This document shows, in pieces, positions 1 through 11,741 of a stretch of DNA of 64,000 nt. The position numbers were made by a program, and so were the translations under genes. Position 1 is the first letter of the stretch. Each line of letters opens with the position of its first letter. The notes under the pieces are model-generated. The model searched no databases. It saw only the letters and a list, made by a program, of their open reading frames with translations, and was not told the DNA's origin. This DNA comes from Enoplolaimus lenunculus (taxonomy: Eukaryota; Nematoda; Enoplea; Enoplida; Thoracostomopsidae), in contig JASANG010003482.1 in assembly GCA_030248215.1 (NCBI GenBank), forward strand, positions 62,001 to 126,000. Reading direction: 5' to 3'.

Positions 1-722
1 TTTCAGGCATTTTTTCAGTTGGTAACAAAGAGAACTGTTTTTAACATTTGTATAGGAAGTGACCCCTATTTCCAGATCCCAGGTTACGCCCATGTCCCCC
101 GTCCGTCAAATATTGACGTCAGCGCTGGATCCAGAAACTTTTGATGGCGGGCACTTTACGTTTTAGTGAAGAAAACTCGCGAGCGACAATCCAAAGAAAT
201 TTTACTCATAAATCATAACGTAAAATTTTAAAATTTTGATTTAGATTGGTGTTGGCACGCCGCCACGGCATGTTTGGAGCTTAATAATGGATGACGTGCC
301 TCAAGATTAATTATGTATTCAATAAATAATGTCTAAGCCTTTTGTGATTTTGGTTCCAAGGGTTTTACAAGTCCTTCAATATCTACAAAAATTGAATTTT
401 TCAAAAATTCAAATCAAAGTGTGCAAAGATCAACGGCGATGAAAACGTCAGATAGTCAAAGCATTACCAAAATTGGTTCATACCCAGGCATAAGCCAGCT
501 GTCGAACAAAGAAAAAATCTCAAATGGACTATTGCGATTGTGTAGATTATTGAATATATCGAAAATTTACATGAAGCACAATCTATGCACCGTCGAAATG
601 AAGTCACATTGTATAAATAAATTAAACAAATTAATTGAACTGAACAAAGAATTAAAATTCAAATCCCGATTACATTTCCAATACCTGGAGCCGGGAAAAA
701 TTGCACCGATTTAAACTCGTCG
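1..722. other. Left-edge intergenic stretch, no supported gene
   Basis: This stretch lies downstream of the minus-strand composite gene that ends at 723. A 97-codon plus-strand reading frame sits at 421-714, but its start is a GTG, it is AT-driven, and it shows no recognisable domain or splice context, so I do not call it. I see no RNA gene or clear transposon end here. Confidence 0.5.
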
Positions 723-3700
723 CTAAGCTGTTACCTTTTCCTCAATAATTACTCCGTGAGAATCCTGCAAGCTAACTATGAGCTCAAATAATCCGGGTGG
801 AATTTCGGAATTTTCAAACGTCATTTCAACGCGTTCTACGACTTTGCCTGCGTTGAATTCAATTTGATACAACTCCGTTCGATGTATAACTGTTCCGTCA
901 TCAAATTGAGTCTGATTGTCTCGCGACATTTGGTCACGGCGGACAAAATAGTGGCATCGTGCTGTAAATATTCAAATGGTGAGAAAATATTTATCCATGA
1001 AACAAAAATTATATGTCGTGTTCTGAACAGCTATTTGCTCGTTTTGGTTCTTCAGCATCCTCTGGTATACGCCTTTTATGGTAATGCCAGAAAGTCAACG
1101 ATAGATATTATGGTGACTTGAAACTTTCGGCGGGCCAATATTACAGTTACATGCGTAACATTAGTCGAAGCCAATTTGTAAGCCTGAAAACTAATCTAAG
1201 ACAAAACATGAAGGTTTAATTCTACAGCTTAACCATATTATATTACACATTCTAGAGGGAGGGTCACTGTCACATGCAATACCCCTAAATTGAACTATGA
1301 GCAGAGCGTTTTTGATGTCGGACGCATACAGTGTCATGGCTCGCACAGGTTGTACAGCCCCTCCAAATAAGGGGGTTTACCAAAAACGGAACGCATGACG
1401 GACCCATTTTGCACCATTTAGAACTCCAAGAGTTGTATAGAGTTCTATAATGCACTATTGGTAAAACTAACATGAGTCAACACCAAATGGTTAAAGAAGG
1501 TAACGCTTTACTTTTAGACTATTTTAATGGTTAGGCGTCGGTCAGCACCGTACAGTATTCGGCACATGTAATACTGCATGGCACCGCATAAACAATTTGT
1601 AAACAAAAAATTTTCCGTCTAAGCATACTGTATTGACCCGAATAAGAGGGGGCTGATATTTATTTGGCCTCTCCAGAGGGTACCCCCCCCCTTGTTATTC
1701 GGTTACGGACTGTTATTTATTTTTAACCCACGCTCCATCACCCTTCGTTACAGATATATATCCGGTACTGCAATTATCCGTTGAATTAGACACAGTAACT
1801 GCAATTATCCGTTGAATTAGACACCGTAACTGCAATTATCCGTTGAATTAGACACAGTAACTGCAATTATCCGTTGAATTAGACACAGTAACTGCAATTA
1901 TCCGTTGAATTAATCATTTATTTCTCTTACGTCAATAGCTTGAGCGATAATACAAGGTAATAATTATGATTGTACTTTCAAAATTTATACGTTTTAAAGT
2001 TTCATACTAAAATTATTTGGTCCTGGAGTCATTTATGCGCTAAAATTAAGGGCTAATTGACATTTATAGACTCTAATTAGGGTTTAGGAACTCTATACGC
2101 TTACGGACTCTTATTAGGGATACGGACTCCTATTGATTTGGACTCAAAATGGGGACCCCCTGTTATTACCCCCTCTTATTCGGGTCAATACAGTATGCGT
2201 CCTTTTGATTCTGGTATTGCTTACTGTCACAAGTATCAACCAGCGCTTGCTCGAAATACACCGGTCCTTGCGGAAAGTTATCCGGTTCCAAAAACAACCG
2301 CTCCACCGTTTCGTCTGCGCCAAGTTGGGGTAATTCATTCGACCTTCGATTGTCACCCAATAGAAGCTCAATAATCTGAAAAATCTTCGGAACAAGGCTG
2401 GACTGGAACTATAAATCGACCCCACCATATTTTTTCATTTGGTTTAGTGGCTCAAATTCTAACTGTGATACCAGGCATTTGTCCAGTCGGCAAGTTGGTC
2501 AATTCATCCTGATCCGTAATATAGGATGTACAGCAATTTTTAGCGTTCATTTTAATACAAAATTTTAATTATTTATTGCAACTTGTTGCATTCTCACAAA
2601 TTTTTCGCCGTGTTTAAAACAATCCCGACTGGGTTTAAATTTTTTCCAAATTTACTGCAGGAAAATTTTTTGGCTCCTCTGAGAAAATTTTAAACCTTTC
2701 TTGTAAGTCATCCAAAACCCTTGTATGCCCCTGCTGAAAAACTTTTATAGCCCCTCAAATCAGGTGAGCTGGTTATGGGCCTGAAACAACTTCTATAACA
2801 TAAAAATACACAATGGTCATTCAAATGTAGACACTAGGAATGACAGCCACACGTGGTTGGCAGAGCTATGGCCAGGACGTAGCAAGGATTTTGTTTCAGG
2901 AGCGATAACCTCGTCTAAATGGTTTGGCAAGCCAGCTCAGGGAGCGAGATAACTTTCAAACTATTGCAGTTTATTCTACAGCGTACAAAATTTGCCTTTT
3001 TTCGAGCCTTTCTCAAAATTTCAGGAGGATATATTTAACTTATCCCTCCCTCAGTGGCGGATCCTGAATCTTCCGCAGAGAGGCGGGTATTCCACGCGCC
3101 CCTACCCCTTGTACCACCGTACTTCATTATTTTTGACACCAGTCTCGAATCCCGTGAATCTTTGAGCAACTTTTAACTCATCATGATAGTCATAAGTAAT
3201 CAATTGAATATGACGCGTTCCAGTAAATTCCAGCTTGAATCTATGATGGTAAGTGGCAATATAAGATTTATCGGCAAAAAATTGTAATCCAAATTCGTTT
3301 GAAAATTCGTTCAAGCCACTGCGAGATACGTTGTAGATGCACGCGTCTGAAATTAAAGCGTAATATTGTCAAATGTGTGTAGCATCAATTACCTGTTAGT
3401 ACTAGATTTGGGCTTTTCACGTTTAGAAAAAATTACGTTGTATTTCTTGCTTCAGTGTTCACTGGTTCGCAAGTTAATACGCCAATCAGCAACGTGCTAG
3501 GGGTTCTAATATATTTGGGCACATTTCCTTTAGTACCCAATAGCCAGCGTTTGCCCTAAATTGTAGGATTTTGAAAAATTTTGCATATCCGAGTTTTCCA
3601 CGATCATTCCAACTCATTTCACATCGAAGTTTGAATTGTGAAATATTCGATTGTCCGTACAATCCGAAAGGTACAGTCATATGTTCTATACCAATAAACA

Positions 3701-6700
3701 AGCAAAGGCTAAACAAAACAATTAAGCCAATTCTAAATTTCTTAGACAGCGCAGAAACAATTTTTATTAGCTTTGTCTACAAGTGTTGTCAACTTGGTTA
3801 AGTTCCTAATGCGTTGACTGTAGTGATTTCTTTGACTTTTTCTGGTAATGAATTCCAAGGATTGACGATTCTTGAAACAAAACTTTTGCGTCATGCGTCA
3901 GTGAACTTCCTGTAAGTTTTGGCTCCACAAGTTTTAGGGTATGACCTCAATGCGGAAAATGTTTCTTATATTTGAAAGGAATTCGAAAATCTATTTACCT
4001 CGAACAATTATAGGCGGTTTTGGCTTAGGAGTTGTTGTCGTTGGTCGTGTTACTGCAGTTGTTAATTCTGAAGTGGTTGCTGTTGTAGTTGCTGTTGTTT
4101 CTGTTGTTGTGACTGCTGTTGTTGCAAATGTTGTCGCTGCTGTTGTAGTTGCTGTTGTTTCTGTTGTTGTGACTGCTGTTGTTGCAACTGTTGTCGCTGC
4201 TGTTGTAGTTGCTGTTGTTTCTGTTGTTGTGACTGCTGTTGTTGCAATTGTTGTCGCTGCTGTTGTAGTTGCTGTTGTTTCTGTTGTTGTGACTGCTGTT
4301 GTTGCAATTGTTGTCGCTGCTGTTGTAGTTGCTGTTGTTTCTGTTGTTGTGACTGCTGTTGTTGCAATTGTTGTCGCTGCTGTTGTTGTTGCTACTACTG
4401 TTGTTGCTGTTGTTGTCGCGACTGCTGTTGTTGTTGTTGCTGATGTTTGTGTTGTTTCTGCTGCTCGTGTTGTGGCTGATGTTGTTTCACTTGTGGTTGT
4501 AGTTATTGTAGTAGTAGCAGCAGTAGTAGTAGTTGTAGTAGTAGTTGTTGTTGTTATTATTATCGTTGTTGCTGCTGCTGTTGCTGTTGTTGTTGTTGTA
4601 GTTTGTGTTGTTGTTTCGGTAGCTGTTGTTGTAGTTGATGTCTCAGTTGTAGTCGCTGTTGTTGTCACGGTTGTTGTTGTTGTTGGTGCAGTTGTTTGCT
4701 GTGTAGTCGAATCAGGAGTCGTTAAAGATAGTGTTGTGGTTGCCATCGTAGTAGTCAATCTTGTGGGAAAAGCTCCATCAATTGTAGTTGTTGCGACTGT
4801 CATCGCTGAAGTTGGCGCATTGGTGACAGTTGTAGCCAAGGTTGCTAAATTAAGAAAAAACACCGTTTTGAAAAAAGTAGCCAATCAAATGGCCATCCTC
4901 CAATCTGTAAGTAAGCATCTTATGATGGTCCGAAGCGGACTGGCCAATAGATGAACCGGGTATTATTCGCCCAATCAGCAAGTTGAAATAAGCCCATTTC
5001 AAAAACGGAAAACTTTTTAGGTGTTCTGTATGCCCGTAAATGTTGTCTAAATTAGTTAAAAAGGGATGTTACTGCTAACGCAGCGGTGGCGGATGTTTCT
5101 AAAATTTCAATGGCGAATTTATATTAAAATAAGCCGAAAGTTTAGCATTTTTTGGTTTTGAAAATTGCAGTCACATCAAAGCGGTTTCCGGTATTCTCAC
5201 ATTAAGGCAACTATGCATCGTTTAGCCAATGAAATGCATGTATTTTGTTAACCGCTGCGTTATTGCAATCATTGATTTAACATTTAAAAATATTCCTTTG
5301 ATCACCTCAATCGTGACGGGTTATGCTGGAAAAATGTCTACATGAGGATCAGACCCGTAGCCAGAACACACTGATAGAAGTGGGGGCTAAACATTTTCCA
5401 GGAGAAGCATACCAGGGTTTTCGATGACTTACAAGCAAAATGCTAGAAAAGTACAAATGCCACAGTTTTAGCTTGCTCACGATGTTGGGCACGCCATCTG
5501 TAACTAACAAGAGCTGCGTAGCTTATAGTATTTTGGCCAATAGCTACTCGTTTGTTAGTTTGTGTGGGTACTTTTAAAATCAGCTCATGTGACGCTACAG
5601 ATAGCTCGATATCACACTAGCTCAGTACAAGTTGCGCAGTTGTGAGAAAGTTAAATCGACACTTACTTGCTACTGTTGTTGTACCAGGAATTTCAACAAA
5701 TTTGCCTGAAACAAAAAAAATGTAAAGTTAATGAAAAAAATTGGAATTCTAAAAACAGTTACCATCGAGATAAATGGTGACAAAGATTTGAACAACGTTC
5801 AGTAGGTATTGTTATGCATTTAAGTGGACATAAAACTCAATATTTGCAGCTAAAAGTTTCTGCTGGATCAACCGCTCAGGCCTGCATTTCTGTGCTGTAA
5901 GAGATCCAGAATTTTTGGATGAGTAGGTAGCTTGTAGTGAGGTGAACTCACGAGCGAAGCGAGCGAGAAGCCAAATGCCATTTTAGTGGTAATTACCAAT
6001 AGAAAATTGTGATTTTGGTCGGTCCGGAGGGAAGCCTGATCCCTGGGTCCTCGTCAGATACGCCCGCGTTTAAAATGTGTTACAACCTGAATATATAAAC
6101 TACGGCGCAACCATTAGAGTCACTAAAGGCAAAGCTTACTATGAAACGTGACTGAAGGCTACAGCGATAAAAGTAGCATTTGTCTTACTTAACCTCAATA
6201 CAAAACATATTTATGTCGATCTGAATGGTGAAAATCGTCCACCTGGCTCGCCAGTGGCTTTTCGCATGGTAAATAATAACTTTTTTAACTTACACGACGT
6301 GCATTTGCATTGATATTCGAAACATCGCGATCTAATCAGCGTGTGAGGATATACTTTGCGGCATTTCGCATCACATTTATCTGCGGCCACTTTTGGGCTG
6401 TCATACTTGCATGAACCACGAACTCTGGTCTTGCAAGCTAAAAACCGATTAGATTACAACCGATATGTATACATATATACATATAAAAAATATATATAAA
6501 TATATAGATATATATGTATATATATTTATATACAGATATACATATATATACCAGGATTATATACTATTAAGGCTGTTATTCAACACCACCTCCACAACTG
6601 ATTATTTGACAGAAACGTATATATGTAGGCTCTTAAACACTCAGTTGAGTGTAGCGCCTTTGTAATAAGCTGAACCCAGAGGCGGATGCGGAAATTTCTC

Positions 6701-9700
6701 AAAGGGCGCGATCGAAGTATATTATACTTGAAAATGCACGCGAAAAAGTGAGCGAGAAGCCGACGACAATTTGACTGCTTAATTTTTATACAAAATTTTG
6801 ATTTTGATTGCTCATGAAAGGCGGCTCAATCGTTTAAAATGCGGTAAATTGACAACTTATCTATGCCCTAGTTATACCTATAACATTGTGTCAGCCTTTA
6901 GCCTAAAGGTTTAACTTCTGACAATGTAGGAACGCGTACAAGAACGTAAATTTGATTTAGCGGTAAAATTGTAAAAAAAACAACAAAAGACGGCGGAACA
7001 CTAACTTTTTATAAAATATTCAATGAAAGCTTGAATGCGTTTCGTGTCCAGCAATGGCTAAAAATTTAAATTTAACTATACCTTGTGCACTTTATATGCG
7101 GACGGGCGTCCGCAAAAAATTATATTTGGGGGTCCGTACAATTGCAATTCAAGATTGTTTACTTTTAAAAGTGAGTGTATTTGAAGAGCAGCAGCCGAAT
7201 TTCCCCCCCCCCCCAATGCCCTCCGTCGTCAGGATGCGCTTGCTTTTATGCGTCTATTAAAACAATTTTGGTTTGTGAATTTTGCAGAATTGTTTGCAAC
7301 ACCGCAACCATGAGCGAATTCAAATGGGTTCATAGGGTTCCTATGAAGCCCTTCGTGTTCAGAACGAGTTATTGTCAATTAAAACAGTACTTTCAGTGTT
7401 CCCAATCGGATGGCATCTATTGAGTCACAGCGTTAAAATACCGTTCTGCCATGCTACCTACCGTCAGTAGCCTGTTTTACGACAACAAAAATTCCGGCCC
7501 ATGTATAGAACAGGGCCGGAACAGTAGTATAAGCATATTCCTAAGCCTAAGCCTAAGCCTAAGCGTATGGATGAGCCGCCTATTCCTAAGCCTAAGCCTC
7601 AGCAAAAAATAGTCTAAAGCTTAAACTGACTCTATTATAGCCACCTCCGGGAAACAATCCGGCCCTGTTCTATACAAGGGCCAAAATTCCAACAAAGACG
7701 TATAGATGACATTCTGATGATGCATAGCTCATGGCGTAAATGTGTACTGGGAAGTGAACAAAAGCCTGTCTCAGCTTTATTGCAAAAAATAGTTACAGTA
7801 TGCAGCAAAATATCCTTAAATTCATCAAATCTCATGATAAATACAAGTGTACTGTTTACTTCGTTAACGCAGGTCGATTGACATACAGCGTCTTTACCCT
7901 GAAAATTAACAAACCCGAAATATTAACTTAATTCATTGTTTTCTAGAACAGCATGGGTGTTCGACTATAGGAGCAGTTGGAGAGGCGGGCTACGTGGCAC
8001 AGTGGTGGAGCACTTGCCTCAGAATCCTAAGGCCGCTAGTTCGAGTCATCCCTGTATGCCTGTTCACGGAATCCTACGGCCGCTAGTTCGAGTCATCCCT
8101 GTATGCCTGTTCATGGAATCCTAAGGCCGCTAGTTCGAGTCATCCCTTATGCCTGTTCACCGAATCCTAACGGAGCTAGTTCGAGTCATCCCTGTATGCC
8201 TGTTCACCGAATCCTAACGGAGCTAGTTCGAGTCACCCCTGCGTGCCTGTTTCCGGAATCCTAATGCCGCTAGTTCGAGTCACCCCTGTGTGCCTGTGTC
8301 CGGAATCCTAATGCCGCTAGTTCGAGTTACCCTGTATGTCTAGTCATATGGACCCATCGCTTTCATCAAGAATTTGAAAAAAAGAACCTTTGAATTTTCA
8401 CTACAACTATCAACGATTGCGTGGGTACAAACGATTAGAGTACTTTAAATTTTTTGCTAAATAATTTCGGAATTACGAGCCTATTATATTCAAATGGACA
8501 GGCATATTGCTATAGGAGAGGGTTAAAAGAACGGGCATACGCCAAATATATCTGAATGCGATGCGACTCAAACGTACAGCTTTTTACATACTCATTTGCA
8601 CGGATATTGGGGCACTATTTTCTAGTAAAAACCTGTTTCGAAGTTGCAAATATGTAGGAACATGAGTTTTTACTGTTGCTCGCGTGTCATTATAAAATGA
8701 TTTTTACGTTCACATAGATTGGCACCAAGAGTTTACTAGGTGTATTCACATATTGCTACATATGCCACACATAAGCGGCAAAGGTATGGAATATGGACCC
8801 CCTAGGAATTTAATGAAAAACAGTTTATTTTATAGATTTCGCTGAGCTGAGTTTAGCGGTACAATGTTTAATGCTACAGGGTCCCTTGTTCAAAAGTTAT
8901 GGCACTTTAAATTTCAACTTTGCACTCTATAAAACACGCACAACCGCCAACCAAATTTGTATAACGCATAAACCTGGTTAATCTTTTAATTTACGAACTC
9001 GTGAATGATATGATATTTTTTCTTCCAATTTGTGCGTGCTTGCACTATAATTTCGAGGGCCATAACTTTTGAGCCGTTGGTCATGCAGTCATAACTCGGT
9101 ATCGTTGAACGCAGCTCGTCGAGAATTATACGATAGGCCACTACTTGTTAAATTCTTAGAGGGTCCAGATTTCGGACCTCCGCCCACATAAAGCTACGTA
9201 GTGCGTACGTGTAGGCTACATTATATAATACTGTGTTTTAATATAGAAAATCTGTAATGAAACATCAAATATAAATAACTGACGCCTACCGGAGACCCAG
9301 GTGGACCTGGAGGACCCTAAAAATAGTAAAGAAATAACATATTTTTAGCTATAATGAAGGGCAATAGTTTCTGGAGTGTAAGCTACATATCCTAGCTTTA
9401 AATCACATTTCAGATACATTTGATAATACGTAAAGGAAAGTGTTGACTGTGTCCTATTAAAGCTGGTTTCGAAATTATATTTTAAGCAAGACCACTCTCT
9501 ATGAATTTAAACCATCGTAGCAAAAGCTTCGGGTTCGTAGCCAGAGAGAAGCCAGGAGTGCTCAGCCCAAATGCAAGATTTTTGCCTTCCCCCTAAAATC
9601 CTTCAACCCTGCTTGTAAAGTCATCGAAAACCTTAGGATACCCCTCCTGAAAATTTTAGCCTCCCATAGCAAGGTGAGCTGACAGCGGGCCTGAATGCAT

Positions 9701-11741
9701 CCATAATTGTGATCACATAGTTGCACACAAGGAAATGGTATTGAGTGGCATCGCATACTTTGAACAGATAATCTGTTCGAAATTTGAAATTTCTATGCGA
9801 ATAGACGCAGTTTTCCCACGCTCATATGCTGAGCTCGGGTATCATCTCTTTGAACTTCTGTTAAGATTAATATTTAAATTGGCACCTTTAGATCTGTTGT
9901 TCGTTTTTGTCTGGAAACCAATGTTTCTTGATCAAATTCCTGAAATATATTTTTTAATTTTAGTCAGAAACTGGGGCTAATATATAGAATGATAAGAATA
10001 CAAAGACAAAAACGCGTCGCTCATGTTGATACTTTGAGGGGCGAACCATTTTCAGCTGGATTATAATAGAGTAAGTTTAAGCTTTAGACTGGCTTAAGCT
10101 TAGCTATTGGCTTACTGTAATGCTGAGACTTAGGCTTAGACTTATGTTTAGGCCTAGGAATGCGCTTATTCTAGTGTTTCCTGCCTCCAAGTAACTTTGG
10201 CAGTCGACGTCGGCCTTTGGATTAGCTCGGTTTCCGGGTCCATCTGCAGGGAAAGTAAACTGTTACGGGTTGAGTCTCGAAAACGTACCAAATTTCAAAC
10301 CGTTTTTGCCTATTGTTTCGCTCAATATTTGAATCTCACAATACATATTTTAGTTAGATTCCTATAAGATTATACAACCGAAATGCCGCATCATAATTAA
10401 TCCTTAATACAAAGATGATGCCATGGCAAGCATTTTGTCGCATCGGCATTAAAAACTTGAGTTTATCATCTTTTCTAGAACGAGGGTCTCTCGTATATTC
10501 CCCACCCCCGCATACGCGCTTAGGTTTAAAAACTGGCTAAACCTATGTGGTAATGTTTACATAAGTCTAAGCCTCAACCTAAGCCTAAAAGCTTAAATTC
10601 CCAAACCTTCGCCTAAAGCCACAACCTCAAAATATGTGAGGAAAGTGAAAGTGTACAAGAACCGAGGGAGGGTCTCTCAAATGGTGCAACAAGCCGAACA
10701 AACAGCAGCTTCAAGCTTTATTTCGCTCGATATAAAAAAGGGACGAAGAGCGATAGAGCACAGAATGTGCAGCGATTGTTGCAGCAGAAAATTTTCCATT
10801 GTTCAAAAACAACAATAAAATGTTGCTAGAGTGCAGTTTTGCAATATTTGCACATAAAACGCAATCGCAAGTCTTACATACAACTTGGTTTGCTTTAAGA
10901 TTGCTTAAAACTGTATATTTTCGGCAGGAAACGGAGTTATTTTGCGGTGAAAATGGTTTTCTGTATGTGTCAATGGTTTTTCTCGATTAGAATCATTTTG
11001 ACTGAAATAGAATTTGCTCATTTTTTCAGCTATGGATTTAGAATGCTTATTTGTAGAATTTGGGTACAAAAACGGATCATACTTTTAGAAAAGTTTATTG
11101 CTAAATGGCAATTCAAAATAGAGTTGTTTTAAAATTGCAACAAGACATTCTTAAAGGTCGTATTAGGTGGCAAATGTTTGTCATTGCAGCATGCATGCTC
11201 TGGAAGGTGGATGCAACTTTGATTGCCTAAGTCTATTAGCAAAAAAGTAAGTCTAAACCTTAAATCTTACTCTATACAGTCCAGCAGAAAAACATCTGCC
11301 GCAGATCTTCACGATATGTTTACATGATTTTTATAACCCCCAAGACTACGTCGGGATAAATGCGAACATTCAAGTCTTCAACTTATCGATATTTGGTTAC
11401 GTCGGTTATAAACGCTGTCCGGACACCAACTAGGGTATGCAAGTCCTCTCTCTGTGAGATCAGGTCTTATTGTAAAGTGTCAATCAGTTTTGCATCAGCT
11501 TATCCAAAAATAAGGGAACATAAGCAGGGGCCAATACAGAGAATGGCGATGAAAATTTGCAAGCGAAGTAAGTAAACGACAAGAAAACAAATTAAACAAC
11601 GCAAATGTTTAACACAATTTCTCCTAAGATACCTGCAAATTTTTAAAGTCGAATGGCGCATTTGGTTTTAGCGATAACAATCTTATATAATAAAATACAA
11701 ACCGATAACTTGACAAGCATCAAACTTTGGTTCAGAACAAT
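723..11741 (-). CDS. Composite secreted protein: collagen stretch, Cys-rich module, Thr-rich mucin domain, unknown C-terminal domain (5' end not found)
   Basis: Exons in transcript order: 11703-11741, 11401-11451, 10209-10243 (these three tentative), 9290-9316, 7748-7898, 6294-6437, 5667-5705, 3999-4844, 3123-3346, 2225-2375, 723-961. All phases agree and the sum is 648 codons with the stop. The 27-bp exon encodes GPPGPPGSP, and the next exon opens with GKD, so the Gly-X-Y register crosses the junction. The following two exons form a Cys-rich module; the second has spacing C-x7-C-x11-C-x3-C-x12-C-x4-C-x-C-x2-C. The 846-bp exon is almost all Thr/Ala and contains five 20-residue repeats, as in O-glycosylated mucins. 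The last three exons encode about 205 residues rich in beta-type segments, which I do not recognise. Collagen, Cys-rich and mucin parts suggest a secreted or matrix protein. No signal peptide was found because the first exon is missing from the model. Confidence is high from 9316 to 723 and lower upstream. Confidence 0.72.
1250..1475. repeat. Dispersed repeat shared with 22240-22540
   Basis: This copy lies in the last intron of the composite gene (962-2224). It contains a 'gggtcactgtcacatgcaat' block, then a 'ccaaaaacggaacgc' block and a 'caagagttg' block in the order seen at 22240-22540 in a WDR4 intron. A fragment near 48240 shares the 'ccaaaaacgcaac' motif. The family is probably a short non-autonomous element, but I could not define its ends. 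Confidence 0.45.
1628..2193. mobile_element. MITE with TA target duplication, carrying a 31-bp tandem repeat
   Basis: Terminal inverted repeats: the left end reads ctgtattgacccgaataa and the right end, reverse-complemented, matches it over about 24 bp. TA flanks both ends. Inside, a 31-bp unit (actgcaattatccgttgaat...) is repeated about five times at 1768-1915. A second copy with both ends is at 17283-17642, a truncated inverted copy at 49230-49413, and a fragment near 21213. No transposase frame is present. The right end lies about 30 bp from the donor of the 2225-2375 exon. Confidence 0.8.
4081..4380 (-). repeat. Five tandem 60-bp units encoding the mucin repeat
   Basis: Five consecutive 60-bp units are identical apart from a base or two and encode a 20-residue Thr/Ala repeat on the minus strand (core VTTTETTATTTAATT). 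The low divergence points to recent expansion or gene conversion, and copy number is probably polymorphic. Because the units are so simple, the other frames are also open, giving spurious Val-rich (plus) and Gln-rich (minus) readings. Confidence 0.9.
5349..5465. repeat. 'Cccgtagccag' dispersed repeat, copy 1
   Basis: The copy has the family's blocks: a cccgtagccag-type start, a 'gggggctaaa' block, and a 'gttttcgatgacttacaagc' block. Related copies are near 9533-9700, 19526-19640 and 47080-47236. It lies in an intron of the composite gene. Confidence 0.5.
6455..6555. repeat. TA-rich microsatellite
   Basis: An irregular run of tata/taca units covers about 100 bp just upstream (minus-strand sense) of the Cys-rich exon at 6294-6437. 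It is simple-sequence DNA; the short plus-strand reading frame through it is not a gene. Confidence 0.8.
7496..7682. mobile_element. CCTAAG-rich MITE with perfect 8-bp target duplication
   Basis: The terminal inverted repeats, ggcccatgtatagaacaggg and its counterpart, match with one difference over 24 bp. The direct repeat aaaattcc immediately flanks both ends (7488-7495 and 7683-7690). An 8-bp duplication fits hAT, P or Merlin-type transposition. The interior is runs of cctaag. It lies in an intron of the composite gene. Relatives are at 10030-10200, 10505-10620, 15840-15935, 16194-16386, 19075-19130, 20680-20850, 23745-23825, 25555-25586 plus 25809-25920, and 29690-29800. Confidence 0.85.
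7987..8345 (+). mobile_element. tRNA-derived SINE-like copy with tandemly amplified 3' half
   Basis: The 5' part (gggctacgtggcacagtgg) matches the tRNA-like head of the element at 12867, including an A-box-like block. The segment containing the B-box-like sequence (gctagttcgagtcatccc) plus its 3' spacer then repeats about seven times with a period near 47 bp and small differences. Only the downstream half was amplified, so this is local tandem duplication after insertion. It sits in an intron of the composite gene. Confidence 0.75.
9533..9700. repeat. 'Cccgtagccag' dispersed repeat, copy 2
   Basis: It starts ttcgtagccag and carries the shared 'gtaaagtcatcgaaaac' and 'cccctcctgaaaattttag' blocks, as at 2680-2790, 5349, 19526 and 47080. 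It lies in the intron between the collagen exon and the tentative upstream exon at 10209-10243. Confidence 0.5.

Noticed and set aside
421-714. 97-codon plus-strand reading frame
   Set aside because: It starts at GTG, is AT-driven, and shows no domain, splice context or codon signal.
3941-4954. Long Val-rich plus-strand reading frame and a Gln-rich minus-strand frame across the mucin repeats
   Set aside because: Both are by-products of the simple triplet composition. The minus-strand Thr/Ala frame is the one with matching splice borders and phases on both sides.
7540-7600. Telomere-like (cctaag)n runs
   Set aside because: They are short, lie inside MITEs with defined ends, and recur across the window; they are not a telomere.
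7987-8345. Regularly spaced repeats resembling a CRISPR array
   Set aside because: The units abut with no unique spacers and the genome is eukaryotic.
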